A stretch of 52,251 bases of DNA from an uncultured Collinsella sp. GTDB taxonomy: Bacteria > Actinomycetota > Coriobacteriia > Coriobacteriales > Coriobacteriaceae. Each line of letters begins with the position of its first letter. The first letter of the stretch is position 1. The notes beneath the pieces were generated by a model, which was not told the DNA's origin, did no database searches, and saw only the letters and a program-made list of their open reading frames with translations. A program made the position numbers and the translations under genes. The stretch lies in the NCBI GenBank assembly GCA_900549345.1, contig UROC01000007.1, forward strand, positions 1 to 52,251, written 5' to 3'. Positions 30,140-38,534 of this stretch are shown piece by piece.

Positions 30140-30946
30140 CTACCAAACACGTGCGATAGCAAGGCCATCGACTGCCGCAGCGCCGGCACGCTTGAGCTCC
30201 GCCGAGGCTGCTGCCATGGTCGCGCCCGTGGTGATAACGTCATCGATAAGCAGTAGACGGCGGCCGCGCACGTCCTCAACCGTCTCGTACATGCCTTGGG
30301 CACGCTCGCGACGCTCCTCACGACCGAGTTCGCGCTGGTCGCCATGCCCGTACTTGACGAGAGCATCGAGCAGGGGAACACCCGACAGCTCGCAAAATGG
30401 ACGCGCAATAGCCTCCATATGATCAAAGCCACGCCGCCGAAACGCTGCCGCCGTCGCGGGCACAAACACCACCGCATCCGCACCGGACAGCACACCTCCT
30501 AAGCGTTCGGGCGCTACGACCTGGGCATGCAGGGCAGTGTCGTAGAGCAGCTCCGCCAGATACGGCGCCAGGCGTCGCTCGCCCGCGTCCTTGTACGCTT
30601 TAATGATGCGCGGCAGCGGATGCGCATAGACGGAGCACGCCAGGCAGCGGTCGAGCGCCTCCGCCATTGCCGAGGACGTGCCCTCGACCGAACACTCAGT
30701 GCACAGCAAATCCCCAAACGGGGCGCCGCATCGGGTACAGCTATGACGTGGGTCGATGAGCGTGAGCGCGGCCAGGCAGTCTTGGCAAATAAGCGCACCG
30801 GCGCGCTCGCAGCCGGCACATCGTGTTGGCGACAATGCCTCGAGTGCCTCGCGTGCCGCCCGCTCGGCAAACGGCAGCAATTCGTCCGCAAACGGTAGGG
30901 CGCCGGCACCCTGCAGACGGCTCAATTTGTTCAGATGGCTCTTCAA
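30140..30946 (-). CDS. comF: ComF family phosphoribosyltransferase-like protein
   Basis: A 268-residue ComF protein. Zinc-binding cysteine pairs lie at C43/C46, C54/C57, C70/C73 and C82/C85, and the PRPP-binding loop LLLIDDVITTGATM at about 232-245. ADAVVFVPATAAAFRRRGFDH is the conserved centre. ComF works with the competence helicase ComFA in DNA uptake in other bacteria; no other com gene is here. The start is a TTG at 30946 placed seven bases after GGGAGGG, and that site lies inside a perfect hairpin. Transcription probably comes from ricT upstream (about 100 bp). Confidence 0.88.
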   Translation of the reverse strand: MKSHLNKLSRLQGAGALPFADELLPFAERAAREALEALSPTRCAGCERAGALICQDCLAALTLIDPRHSCTRCGAPFGDLLCTECSVEGTSSAMAEALDRCLACSVYAHPLPRIIKAYKDAGERRLAPYLAELLYDTALHAQVVAPERLGGVLSGADAVVFVPATAAAFRRRGFDHMEAIARPFCELSGVPLLDALVKYGHGDQRELGREERRERAQGMYETVEDVRGRRLLLIDDVITTGATMAAASAELKRAGAAAVDGLAIARVW

Positions 30947-30949
30947 GAC

Positions 30950-30985
30950 ACAACCCTCCCTACGTTCGGTCGCAGGGAGGGTTGT
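30950..30985 (-). promoter_or_regulatory. Hairpin covering the comF ribosome-binding site
   Basis: ACAACCCTCCCT and AGGGAGGGTTGT pair perfectly over 12 bp around a 12-base loop. The downstream arm contains the GGGAGGG that serves the TTG start of comF at 30946. Folding would hide the site. It may also serve as a weak terminator after ricT, though no T-run follows. Confidence 0.7.
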
Positions 30986-31048
30986 TGATTCAGCGCTATG
31001 GTACCCCGACGCGATTGGGGTAAGGCGGGTTAAATCCGCTCGCGGGCG

Positions 31049-32749
31049 TTATTCGCCGGCGGGCGGTTGTGGTGCGGCCGAAGACGGGGTCGAGCCCTCG
31101 CCACCATCCTGGCGCGGCTTGCGGGAACGGCGACGGCGACGGCGCTTTTGACCCTGGTCGGCCGAGCCCTCGCCACCGCGATCCTCGCGCGGCTCGCGCT
31201 CGTCGCGAGCGGCGCCACGCGAAGCCTTGGCAGCAGCTCCCCCGCCATCTCCGGGACGACGGCGCGTGACCTTGACCTCGCCATCCGAGACCTGATCGGC
31301 CACGGAGGGCACTGAAGGCTTCTGCTGTGCGCCCGAGGAATGGCGACGGCGCGGACGCGGCGCGCGCTCCTCCTCGCCACGTGACTTGCCGCCCTTGTCG
31401 ACAGGCGCATCGGAGGCCGAGGGACCCTTGGAAGCGGCACCAGCCTCGCGAGCAGCTGCGGCGCGGAAGGCGTCCTCGCGCTCCTCGCTCGACAGATGAC
31501 GGCGACGACGGCGTGTGGGATTCATGCCACCGCCGCGATTCTGCTGCTGGGGCTGCTGAACCTCGCGCTCGCGGGAGGCGTTCTTGCCTGCAGCTGCAGC
31601 CTCGCCGACATCGCCCGAGCCCGCGCGCTTGCGACGACGACGGCCACCGGCGGCCTCCTCGGCCTCAGGCGTTACGGCATTGCCACGGCCCTTTCCGCGG
31701 CCACGGCCCTCGCCCTGCCCCTGACCGGCGCGAGCATCGGAATCGGCATCGCGACGACGGCGCTTGGGCATCGACGTACCGGCCAGACGGTCGGCGCTCG
31801 ACAGGCCATCGCCCACGTCGACGCCGTTCTCGCGATCGAGCTCCATGAGCGCCAGGCGCATCTCGGGCGACTCGATGCGCTCGAGCACGTCGCGCGTCAC
31901 GCAGTCGGGACGGCAGTTGCAGCCCTGCTCGGCTGCTTTCTTTTTGCAGCCCTCCGAGCAGGTCATATCGGCCAGGTTGACCTTAAAGACCTTGCCGTTC
32001 TCCAGGCGCAGCACCAGCTGCTCGCGCGGCGTGTCATATTCTTGGATACGCGCCTTGCCAAGCGGCGTATCGATAAGCGTCTTCTTTTTGGGCGCGCGGC
32101 TCTTAAAGTCCTTATACGCCTCGAACTCGTAGCGCAGGCAGCACATCAGGCGGCCGCAAACGCCACTGATCTTGGACGAGTTAAGCGGTAGATCCTGCTC
32201 TTTTGCCATGCGAATCGAGACGGGCTCAAACTGTCCGCCAAAGCGCGTGCAGCAGAGCTCCTGGCCGCACTGGGCATAGCCGCCCACCAGGCGGGTCTCG
32301 TCGCGCACGCCGATCTGGCGCATGTCGACGCGAATGTGCAGCGTCGAGGACAGGTCCTTGACGAGCTGACGAAAATCGACGCGCTCCTCGGCCGCAAAGT
32401 AGAACACGGCCTTCTCGCCGCCAAACAGGTACTCGACGCCGACCGGCTTCATCTCGAGGTCGAGCTCCTTGACCAGGCGACGGAAATCGACCATGGCCTC
32501 GTCGCCCTGGATGGCCAGATCATCGGCAAGCTGCAGGTCGATGTCGCTCGCCACGCGCAGCACGGGCTTGAGCGGCTGGCCGATTTCGTCGAGCGGCACC
32601 TCGAAGGGATCGGCCGTGACCAGGCCGATCTCGGTTCCGCGCTCGGTGGAGCAGATGGCATAATCGGCCTCGAGGATATCCAGATCCTGCGGGTCGAACC
32701 ACAGGTCGCGCGAGGCGTAGGTAAACTTAACGGGTACGACTAACGGCAT
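31049..32749 (-). CDS. ricT: RicT/YaaT-like PSP1 domain protein with long basic tail
   Basis: A 566-residue protein. The first 290 residues are a PSP1 (RicT/YaaT) domain: KAVFYFAAEERVDFRQLVKD, then RVDMRQIGVRDETRLVGGYA, and the Cys motifs CGQELCC and SGVCGRLMCCL that bind an Fe-S cluster with partners in Bacillus RicAFT. Residues about 310-566 are a low-complexity tail rich in Arg, Gly, Glu and Ala (for example RGRGKGRGN), absent from Bacillus RicT. RicT helps RNase Y mature mRNAs in Bacillus; RicA and RicF are not in this window. Its ATG overlaps the end of holB by ten bp. holB-ricT adjacency is widely conserved. Confidence 0.88.
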   Translation of the reverse strand: MPLVVPVKFTYASRDLWFDPQDLDILEADYAICSTERGTEIGLVTADPFEVPLDEIGQPLKPVLRVASDIDLQLADDLAIQGDEAMVDFRRLVKELDLEMKPVGVEYLFGGEKAVFYFAAEERVDFRQLVKDLSSTLHIRVDMRQIGVRDETRLVGGYAQCGQELCCTRFGGQFEPVSIRMAKEQDLPLNSSKISGVCGRLMCCLRYEFEAYKDFKSRAPKKKTLIDTPLGKARIQEYDTPREQLVLRLENGKVFKVNLADMTCSEGCKKKAAEQGCNCRPDCVTRDVLERIESPEMRLALMELDRENGVDVGDGLSSADRLAGTSMPKRRRRDADSDARAGQGQGEGRGRGKGRGNAVTPEAEEAAGGRRRRKRAGSGDVGEAAAAGKNASREREVQQPQQQNRGGGMNPTRRRRRHLSSEEREDAFRAAAAREAGAASKGPSASDAPVDKGGKSRGEEERAPRPRRRHSSGAQQKPSVPSVADQVSDGEVKVTRRRPGDGGGAAAKASRGAARDEREPREDRGGEGSADQGQKRRRRRRSRKPRQDGGEGSTPSSAAPQPPAGE

Positions 32750-33867
32750 TTCAGTGCCTTCCTGATATCGAACAGCATGACCTCGATGGCCAGCTGGGGA
32801 GTAACGTTTCTGGCGATGTTGCGCTCGGCGGTTGCGACCGCTTCGAGCGCCTGGGTGGCACCCGCAACATTGGTCGCGGCGGCAAGCCGACCGATCGTGT
32901 CGCGCACATCCTCGTTCACGACGTCGGCCGCCTCATCCTGAAGCGTCAGCAGCACGTCGCGCACGAGCGTCCGCGCGCTCGCCAGCGCTTCCATGATACC
33001 CGAACGCTCGCGCGCGTTGAGTTCGCGCTTGTTGCGGTCCTCAAGCTGCTTCAATGCTCCACGCGACAGGTAGTCGGCATTTTGCTCGAGCACCTTTTCC
33101 TGCGTGGACTTGACCTCGGCCAACGGCGCCTTGACGGCGACGATGAGCGACTTGGCGCGACTGAGCACATCGGCCTCGTCGGCGGCAATGAGTGAGTCGA
33201 TGGCACGGATCATCTGGCGACGGGCGTCCTGACGCTCGGCGCTCTTGAGGAACTCGATACCACGCGTGGGGCTGCCCGCCACGGCGACGGCCATGCGACA
33301 ACGCACGATATCCTGACCGGTGGCGCGGCTCACGGCCTGCGCGGCCACGGCGGGCGACACCAGCCGAAACGGCACACACTGGCAGCGGCTCACGATGGTG
33401 GGCAGCATCACGTCTGCCGAGGTGCCCAGCAGGATGAACATGACGCCCTCGGGCGGCTCCTCGAGTGTCTTGAGCAGCGCGTTAGCGGTGTTGGCGCGCA
33501 GCTGCTCGGCACGGTCGATGATGTAGACCTTGGCCTTGGCGCGGATGGGTGCCAAGGGCACGTCGTCGAGCAGCTCGCGGGTCTGCGCGATGAGGTAGCC
33601 CGTAGCGCTTTCGGGGGTGTAATAGTGCACGTCGGGGTGCGTATGGCGCGCGACGCGCACGCAGCTGTCGCACGATCCGCAGCCGTCCTGCTCGCACAGG
33701 AAGGCCTGGGCGAGCGCCCATGCGGCATCGAGCTTGCCGGCACCGGGCGCTCCCAAGAACAGATAGGCATGTGATGCGCGACCGCTGGCGACGGCGTTGG
33801 TCAAAAAGTCGCGTACGCGCTCTTGGGTATCGAGCTTGGCGAGCAAGCTTGTCTGCGCAGGGGCCAT
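32740..33867 (-). CDS. holB: DNA polymerase III delta prime subunit
   Basis: A 375-residue clamp-loader subunit. From the ATG at 33867: FLFLGAPGAGK-type P-loop (GAPGAGK, 39-45), the zinc cysteines in CEQDGCGSCDSCVR, the sensor-like YIIDRAEQLRANTANALLKT and LLGTSADVMLPTIVSRCQ. The longer frame to 33963 runs into tmk and is dropped. The P-loop is followed by LDAA rather than the usual ST, and delta prime does not hydrolyse ATP in many bacteria. It starts two bases after the tmk stop codon and overlaps ricT, so the three are coupled. Confidence 0.9.
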   Translation of the reverse strand: MAPAQTSLLAKLDTQERVRDFLTNAVASGRASHAYLFLGAPGAGKLDAAWALAQAFLCEQDGCGSCDSCVRVARHTHPDVHYYTPESATGYLIAQTRELLDDVPLAPIRAKAKVYIIDRAEQLRANTANALLKTLEEPPEGVMFILLGTSADVMLPTIVSRCQCVPFRLVSPAVAAQAVSRATGQDIVRCRMAVAVAGSPTRGIEFLKSAERQDARRQMIRAIDSLIAADEADVLSRAKSLIVAVKAPLAEVKSTQEKVLEQNADYLSRGALKQLEDRNKRELNARERSGIMEALASARTLVRDVLLTLQDEAADVVNEDVRDTIGRLAAATNVAGATQALEAVATAERNIARNVTPQLAIEVMLFDIRKALKCR

Positions 33868-33868
33868 G

Positions 33869-34552
33869 CTACTCGGCCTCCTGGGCAAGCGCGGCGACGA
33901 CGGCATCCTGCGGGATATCGAGGCCGTACGCGCGAACCTGCTCGACCGTCTGCGCGAAGACACCCTCGATCGGCGCGGTGGCGTCGATGAGCTTTACGCG
34001 GTCTGGTTCCTCGGCGGCAATGGCACGAAATCCCTGATAGACGCGCTCCTGGAAGGCCATGCCCTTGGCCTCCATGCGGTCGGCCGCGCCACGGGCTGCC
34101 ATGCGCAATGCCGCCTGCTCGGGCGTGATGTGGTAGACGAGCGTGAGCGCCGGGTGTGTTCCCGCGACGGCCAGGTTGTTGGCGTTGCGTACCATCTGGC
34201 GATCGAGGCCGTCGGCAAACGCCTGGTAGCAGGTCGTGGAATCGTAGAAGCGATCGCACAGGACCACCTTGCCGGCCGCGAGGGCAGGCGCGATAACCTC
34301 GTGCACTAGCTGGGCGCGCGCCGCCTCGTAGAGCAACAGCTCGCAAGTATCGCCCATTGCCGTGTTGGCGGAATCGAGCAGCAGGGCACGAATCTTCTCG
34401 CTGATGGCGGTGCCACCCGGCTCGCGCAGGGCCACGACCTGGTAACCGGCAAGGTCAAGCGCGCGGGCCAGCAGGCGCGCCTGCGTGGACTTGCCAGCGC
34501 CATCGACGCCCTCGAGCGTGATAAAGCTATGTTGAGCGGGCTCAAAAGCCAT
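33869..34552 (-). CDS. tmk: Thymidylate kinase
   Basis: A 227-residue dTMP kinase that makes dTDP for DNA synthesis. The P-loop is GVDGAGKSTQ (15-24), the dTMP site REPGGTAISEKIRALLL (44-60) and the DRFYDSTTCYQAFADGLDR block (about 99-117). The LID region is RMAARGAADRMEAKG. Length is typical. It heads the tmk-holB-ricT-comF run on the minus strand, with a REP-like palindrome just upstream. Confidence 0.94.
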   Translation of the reverse strand: MAFEPAQHSFITLEGVDGAGKSTQARLLARALDLAGYQVVALREPGGTAISEKIRALLLDSANTAMGDTCELLLYEAARAQLVHEVIAPALAAGKVVLCDRFYDSTTCYQAFADGLDRQMVRNANNLAVAGTHPALTLVYHITPEQAALRMAARGAADRMEAKGMAFQERVYQGFRAIAAEEPDRVKLIDATAPIEGVFAQTVEQVRAYGLDIPQDAVVAALAQEAE

Positions 34553-34660
34553 GGGCGCAGCCCCTTCCTACAAGGCGCGTAAATGCAGATATATCAACCA
34601 AGCCATGATACCCCAGTGCTCGGCACGTCCCAAATCCCACCTAGCCAATGGCTACTCAGG

Positions 34661-34716
34661 CGGCAGTTAGGGACGTTCCTAAACTGCCGGCCGAAAAGGA
34701 ACGTCCCCAACTGCCG
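34661..34716. repeat. REP-like palindrome, copy 1
   Basis: CGGCAGTTAGGGACGTTCC (34661-34679) pairs with GGAACGTCCCCAACTGCCG (34698-34716), 18 of 19 bases. A third half site (AAACTGCCGG) lies in the loop and allows a rival fold. TTTTTT follows. The same unit recurs at 35781-35836, on the other side of the zinc-ribbon gene. Confidence 0.85.
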
Positions 34717-34777
34717 GCTTTTTTGTACGCTGGGTATAATCGTCGTATTGCATTGAAATGTGGCGAAAGGAGTGGCA

Positions 34778-35761
34778 ATGTCTCGGTATTGCGCCTCGTG
34801 CGGCAAGCTTCTTGAAGATAATGCCAAGTTCTGCACCTCGTGCGGTGCACCCGTTGAGCAAACAGCCGCGAGCGATAGCCAGCCCGCTTTTGAGCAGACC
34901 GGCTCCCTTGATACGCCGCAAGCCAAGGCGGACGACCCCCTCGCCTATAGCCCCGACCCCGCCGCAAGGACCGAGGCCGTCGAGACCACGCAGCGCATAC
35001 CCGTCGCGAGCGGCTCGCCCCAACAGCAGCCGGCTCCCGCATACGCGCCCGCTTCGCCACAGACCCCCGCTCCCAAAAAGAGCGGCACCGGGCCGCTTAT
35101 CGCCGTTATCGTTGTGCTGGTGGCGATCATCATCGCCCTGGTCATCTTCTTTGCGATCAGACCGTTCGACAACGCCGCCACGCAGACGACTGCCGAGGTA
35201 GCTAAGCTGCACCATGACGTCGACGACGATGACCTAAAGCCTCTCGGCAATCCCAACAGCCTGTACGACGATGATGACGATGACGACGAGGATGGCGGCG
35301 AAGCAACGCTCTCCGAGCAGAACCTCTACCGTCGCCTGAGCGAATACTACGACCTGCTCGAAGATCTCGACAGCCAGGTCCGTGGCTGCGCGCAGAACTT
35401 CAACGGCAACTATCTGGAAGAGGATCGAACCACCCGTCAAAATCTCGCCGACGTCGCCGAGCGCACGGAGGACACCATCGAGCAGTATTACGACATCGTC
35501 GAGGACCTGGACGTCCCGACGAGCTCCAAGAACTACAGCTCCTGGAAGGATATCATCGCCCTGTACGACGACCTGGATCACCGCATTGACGCAATCTGTG
35601 ATGCCTGGGAGATCAGCCTGAAATACGCCAAGCCTGCGGACCACAAGAATGAGATCGTGGCGCCGCTGTCGCGCGACAACGTGGCGGGCACCAATGACAA
35701 TAAGTACCGCCTAGACTTTGAGGAGCGCTATCCCGGCGCCAAGCCTGTCGAGGTGAACTAG
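34778..35761 (+). CDS. Zinc-ribbon membrane protein of unknown function
   Basis: A 327-residue protein. A zinc ribbon (C5, C8, C19, C22 in YCASCGKLLEDNAKFCTSCG) opens it, followed by a Pro/Gln/Ala-rich linker, one membrane segment (about 105-129) and an extracytoplasmic part. The latter includes a run of aspartates near 165 and a helical, acidic domain (YRRLSEYYDLLEDLDSQ, SSWKDIIALYDDLDH). The ATG at 34778 follows GAAAGGAG. The topology, cytoplasmic zinc ribbon plus outer helical domain, is shared by several Gram-positive envelope or stress-sensing proteins, but no function can be named. A REP copy flanks each end. Confidence 0.8.
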   Translation: MSRYCASCGKLLEDNAKFCTSCGAPVEQTAASDSQPAFEQTGSLDTPQAKADDPLAYSPDPAARTEAVETTQRIPVASGSPQQQPAPAYAPASPQTPAPKKSGTGPLIAVIVVLVAIIIALVIFFAIRPFDNAATQTTAEVAKLHHDVDDDDLKPLGNPNSLYDDDDDDDEDGGEATLSEQNLYRRLSEYYDLLEDLDSQVRGCAQNFNGNYLEEDRTTRQNLADVAERTEDTIEQYYDIVEDLDVPTSSKNYSSWKDIIALYDDLDHRIDAICDAWEISLKYAKPADHKNEIVAPLSRDNVAGTNDNKYRLDFEERYPGAKPVEVN

Positions 35762-35780
35762 CGCTTTGTCGTTCCCGAGC

Positions 35781-35836
35781 CGGCAGTTAGGGACGTTCCT
35801 AAACTGCCGGCAGAAAAGGAACGTCCCTAACTGCCG
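35781..35836. repeat. REP-like palindrome, copy 2
   Basis: CGGCAGTTAGGGACGTTCC (35781-35799) and GGAACGTCCCTAACTGCCG (35818-35836) form a perfect 19-bp stem. It differs from copy 1 at only a few bases, so both come from one repeat family. It begins 20 bases past the zinc-ribbon gene. Confidence 0.87.
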
Positions 35837-35839
35837 GTC

Positions 35840-35881
35840 AAAAAAACGAGCGAGGATCGCGGGGTCCTCGCTCGTTTTTTT
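35840..35881. terminator. Bidirectional terminator between zinc-ribbon gene and topA
   Basis: ACGAGCGAGGA (35846-35856) pairs with TCCTCGCTCGT (35865-35875), with A-run before and T-run after. It closes both convergent genes. Confidence 0.92.
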
Positions 35882-35903
35882 GGGCAATGTTTCGACTGCG
35901 CCG

Positions 35904-38480
35904 TTACTTGTCGGCGGCTGCTTTCTTGGCAGTCGACTTCTTCGCGGTCGTCTTCTTGGCGGCAGTGGCTTTCTTAGCCGTCGTCTTCTTTGCCGTGCTC
36001 GCCTTAGTCGTGGTCTTGCGACCGCGGGCGGGCTTCTTCTCCTTGGTCGGACAGTCCATGTTCACGCAGATGCGCCACGGGCCGCGCGCCGTGTTGACCA
36101 CCACGATGGGAGCACCGCACTCGGGGCAGGTCTCACCCGTCGCCTCGAGCTTACCGCGCGCCGGCAGAGGATAGCTCACACCGCAGTCATCGTAGTTGGT
36201 GCAGCGGATAAAGCGCTTGCCGCTCTTCTCGCTCTTGTGCGCGATCAGGTCGCCATGGCGTCCGGCCTCGGCGCACACCTTGCACTCGCCCACCTTAAGG
36301 TCGGGCTCGTAGTTGGTGGGGCACGTGGGGTTCACGCAAATCTCGAAGGCCTTCTGGCGGAACGGCTGGCACTTAATGCGCGGCGCGCCGCACTCGGGGC
36401 ACACGGCCGCCTCGCCCTCGAGCGGGCTCACCTTGACGCCGCTCGGCACCGGATAGGTCACATCGCAGTCGGGCCAGCCCATGCAGCCAATGAAGCTGCC
36501 ACGGGTCTTGGCGCTCGTCTTCATAACCAGGTCCTTGCCGCACTTGGGGCAGGTACCCACGCGCGCATCGGCCGTGACGGCGTCGCTGATGGCGTCGCCC
36601 AGTTCCTGCGTATGTTTGAGCAGCTCGTCGAGCACGCCGGCCAGCAGCGCGCGCGAGTGCATCACGACATGTTCTTCGGTGTCCTCGCCGCGCTCGACGC
36701 GAGTCATGTCGCCGTCGAGCTCGCTGGTCATATCGGGGCTCGTGATGCGCGGGGCAAACTGCGTCAGCGCGTCGATGATGGCGATGCCCAGCTGGCTCGG
36801 CTCAACGGGATCGTTTTTGAGATAGCGCACGGCATACAGGCGCTCGATGATGCTCGCGCGCGTGGACTTGGTACCCAGGCCGCGCTTCTCCATCTCCTGC
36901 ACGAGCTTGCCCTGGCTGTAGCGCGCGGGCGGCTCGGTCTGCTTGGCCTCGAGCTTAATGTCGAACACGTCGACCGTATCGCCCTGCTCCAACGGCGGCA
37001 TCTGCTCGTCGCGCTTAAGGCCGTACGGGTACGCCTCGCGGAAGCCCGGGGTCACAAGCACGTCGCCCGAAGCCACGAACGGCTCGCCGTTCACATCAAG
37101 CTCGAGCTTGGTGTTCTCGATGGTCGCGGGCCCCATGAGCGTTGCCAGAAAGCGGCGGGCAATGAGGTCGTAGAGCTTGCGCTGGCCGCCATCGAGCGTG
37201 GACGGATCGCCCTCGCCCGTGGGATAGATAGGCGGGTGGTCGGTAGTCTCGACCTTGCCGCGCGTGGGCTTCATGGGACCGGCGAGCACCTTTTTGCACA
37301 CGGGCGCCAGCGCCGGGTTGATCTTTGCCAGGTCGCTCACCACGGCGCCCAGATCGAGCGTCGCAGGGTACACGGTGTTATCGACACGCGGGTAGCTGAT
37401 GAGACCAGCCATGTAGAGGGACTCGGCGATTCGCATCGTACGCGCAGGCGAGATGCCCTCGGCCGCGGCGGCAGCCTGCAGCGAGGTCGTCGCGAACGGC
37501 GTGGGCGGCTGCTGCTTACGCGAGCGCTTGGTCACCGCGGCAACGGTCGCCGTCTTGACGCCGTCGACGTGACCATACGCCGTCTCGGCAGCATCCTTGT
37601 CGGTAAAACGCGCTGTCTTGTGCGCGATCTTAAAGCGGTCGTCCTCGGCAGCACCCTGCGCGGCGCCCATGCCGCGAATCTGCCAATAGTCCTCGGGCAC
37701 AAACGCCATGCGCTCGCGCTCGCGCTCGACCACCAGGGCGAGCGTCGGCGTCTGCACGCGGCCGGCGGAACGCACGTTGCCAAAGCCGCCAAACTTGGCG
37801 AGCGTCAGGTAACGCGTGAGCACCGCACCCCAGATAAGGTCGATGTGCTGACGGCTCTCGCCGGCGTCAGCCAGGTTCTGGTCGAGCGAGACGAGATTAT
37901 CGAAGGCGTGCGTGATCTCGGCCTTGGTAAACGAAGAGTATTGGGCGCGGGCAACCGGCAAGTCGGGCGCCACCTCACGCACCTTGTTGAGAGCGTCCGA
38001 ACCAATCAGCTCGCCCTCGCGATCGAAGTCCGTGGCGATGATGACACTGTCGGACTTCTTAGCCAGATTCTTGAGCGAACGAATGAGCTCCTTCTCGGCC
38101 GGTAGCTTAATGACGGGCGCCCAGGTGAGGTAAGGCAGGCTCTCGAGCTTCCAGCCCTTGATGGAAATGCCATCGGCAAGGAACGGCTTGCGCTTGGTGT
38201 CGTACGGCGGGCGGGCCAGGCCATCGGGCATATCGGCCGGCAGCATCTCGCCGTCCTCGGTCACCGAATACCAACCCAGCTTTTTATCGAACAGCACACT
38301 GTCGCAAAAATCGGGCGCCAGGATGTGACCGGCAAGGCCGATGGTCACGCACTCCTCGCCCTTCCACTCAAAACGGTAGATGGCGGTGTTGTACACCTTG
38401 TCCTTTTTGGGCTTACCCGTGGACAGGCGCTCGGCGATCTGACGTGCGGCGTCGTTTTTCTCGGCGATGATGAGCTTCAA
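35904..38480 (-). CDS. topA: Type IA DNA topoisomerase with H1-like tail
   Basis: An 858-residue topoisomerase that relaxes negative supercoils. The Toprim domain opens with LIIAEKNDAARQIAERLS and has the VIIATDFDREGELIGSDAL motif (about 146-164). The active tyrosine lies in LISYPRVDNTVYP (near residue 366). From about 590 come four zinc-finger-like CxxC repeats (TCPKCGKDL, VCPECGAPR, CKVCAEAGR, CPECGAP). The last 45 residues are Lys/Ala/Thr repeats (AKKTTAKK). The start is a TTG at 38480 after GGAG. The IIAEKNDAA start is more like topoisomerases of the TopB/archaeal branch than E. coli TopA; the name topA is by likely role. Confidence 0.9.
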   Translation of the reverse strand: MKLIIAEKNDAARQIAERLSTGKPKKDKVYNTAIYRFEWKGEECVTIGLAGHILAPDFCDSVLFDKKLGWYSVTEDGEMLPADMPDGLARPPYDTKRKPFLADGISIKGWKLESLPYLTWAPVIKLPAEKELIRSLKNLAKKSDSVIIATDFDREGELIGSDALNKVREVAPDLPVARAQYSSFTKAEITHAFDNLVSLDQNLADAGESRQHIDLIWGAVLTRYLTLAKFGGFGNVRSAGRVQTPTLALVVERERERMAFVPEDYWQIRGMGAAQGAAEDDRFKIAHKTARFTDKDAAETAYGHVDGVKTATVAAVTKRSRKQQPPTPFATTSLQAAAAAEGISPARTMRIAESLYMAGLISYPRVDNTVYPATLDLGAVVSDLAKINPALAPVCKKVLAGPMKPTRGKVETTDHPPIYPTGEGDPSTLDGGQRKLYDLIARRFLATLMGPATIENTKLELDVNGEPFVASGDVLVTPGFREAYPYGLKRDEQMPPLEQGDTVDVFDIKLEAKQTEPPARYSQGKLVQEMEKRGLGTKSTRASIIERLYAVRYLKNDPVEPSQLGIAIIDALTQFAPRITSPDMTSELDGDMTRVERGEDTEEHVVMHSRALLAGVLDELLKHTQELGDAISDAVTADARVGTCPKCGKDLVMKTSAKTRGSFIGCMGWPDCDVTYPVPSGVKVSPLEGEAAVCPECGAPRIKCQPFRQKAFEICVNPTCPTNYEPDLKVGECKVCAEAGRHGDLIAHKSEKSGKRFIRCTNYDDCGVSYPLPARGKLEATGETCPECGAPIVVVNTARGPWRICVNMDCPTKEKKPARGRKTTTKASTAKKTTAKKATAAKKTTAKKSTAKKAAADK

Positions 38481-38534
38481 AAGAGGCTCCTATCTCGTAT
38501 CTCTGCGGCTACGCCCGCCCGTATGGCGGCCGAC

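Noticed and set aside
35766..38105. 779-residue plus-strand ORF opposite topA
   Set aside because: Antisense of the topoisomerase; no family resemblance and no start signal.
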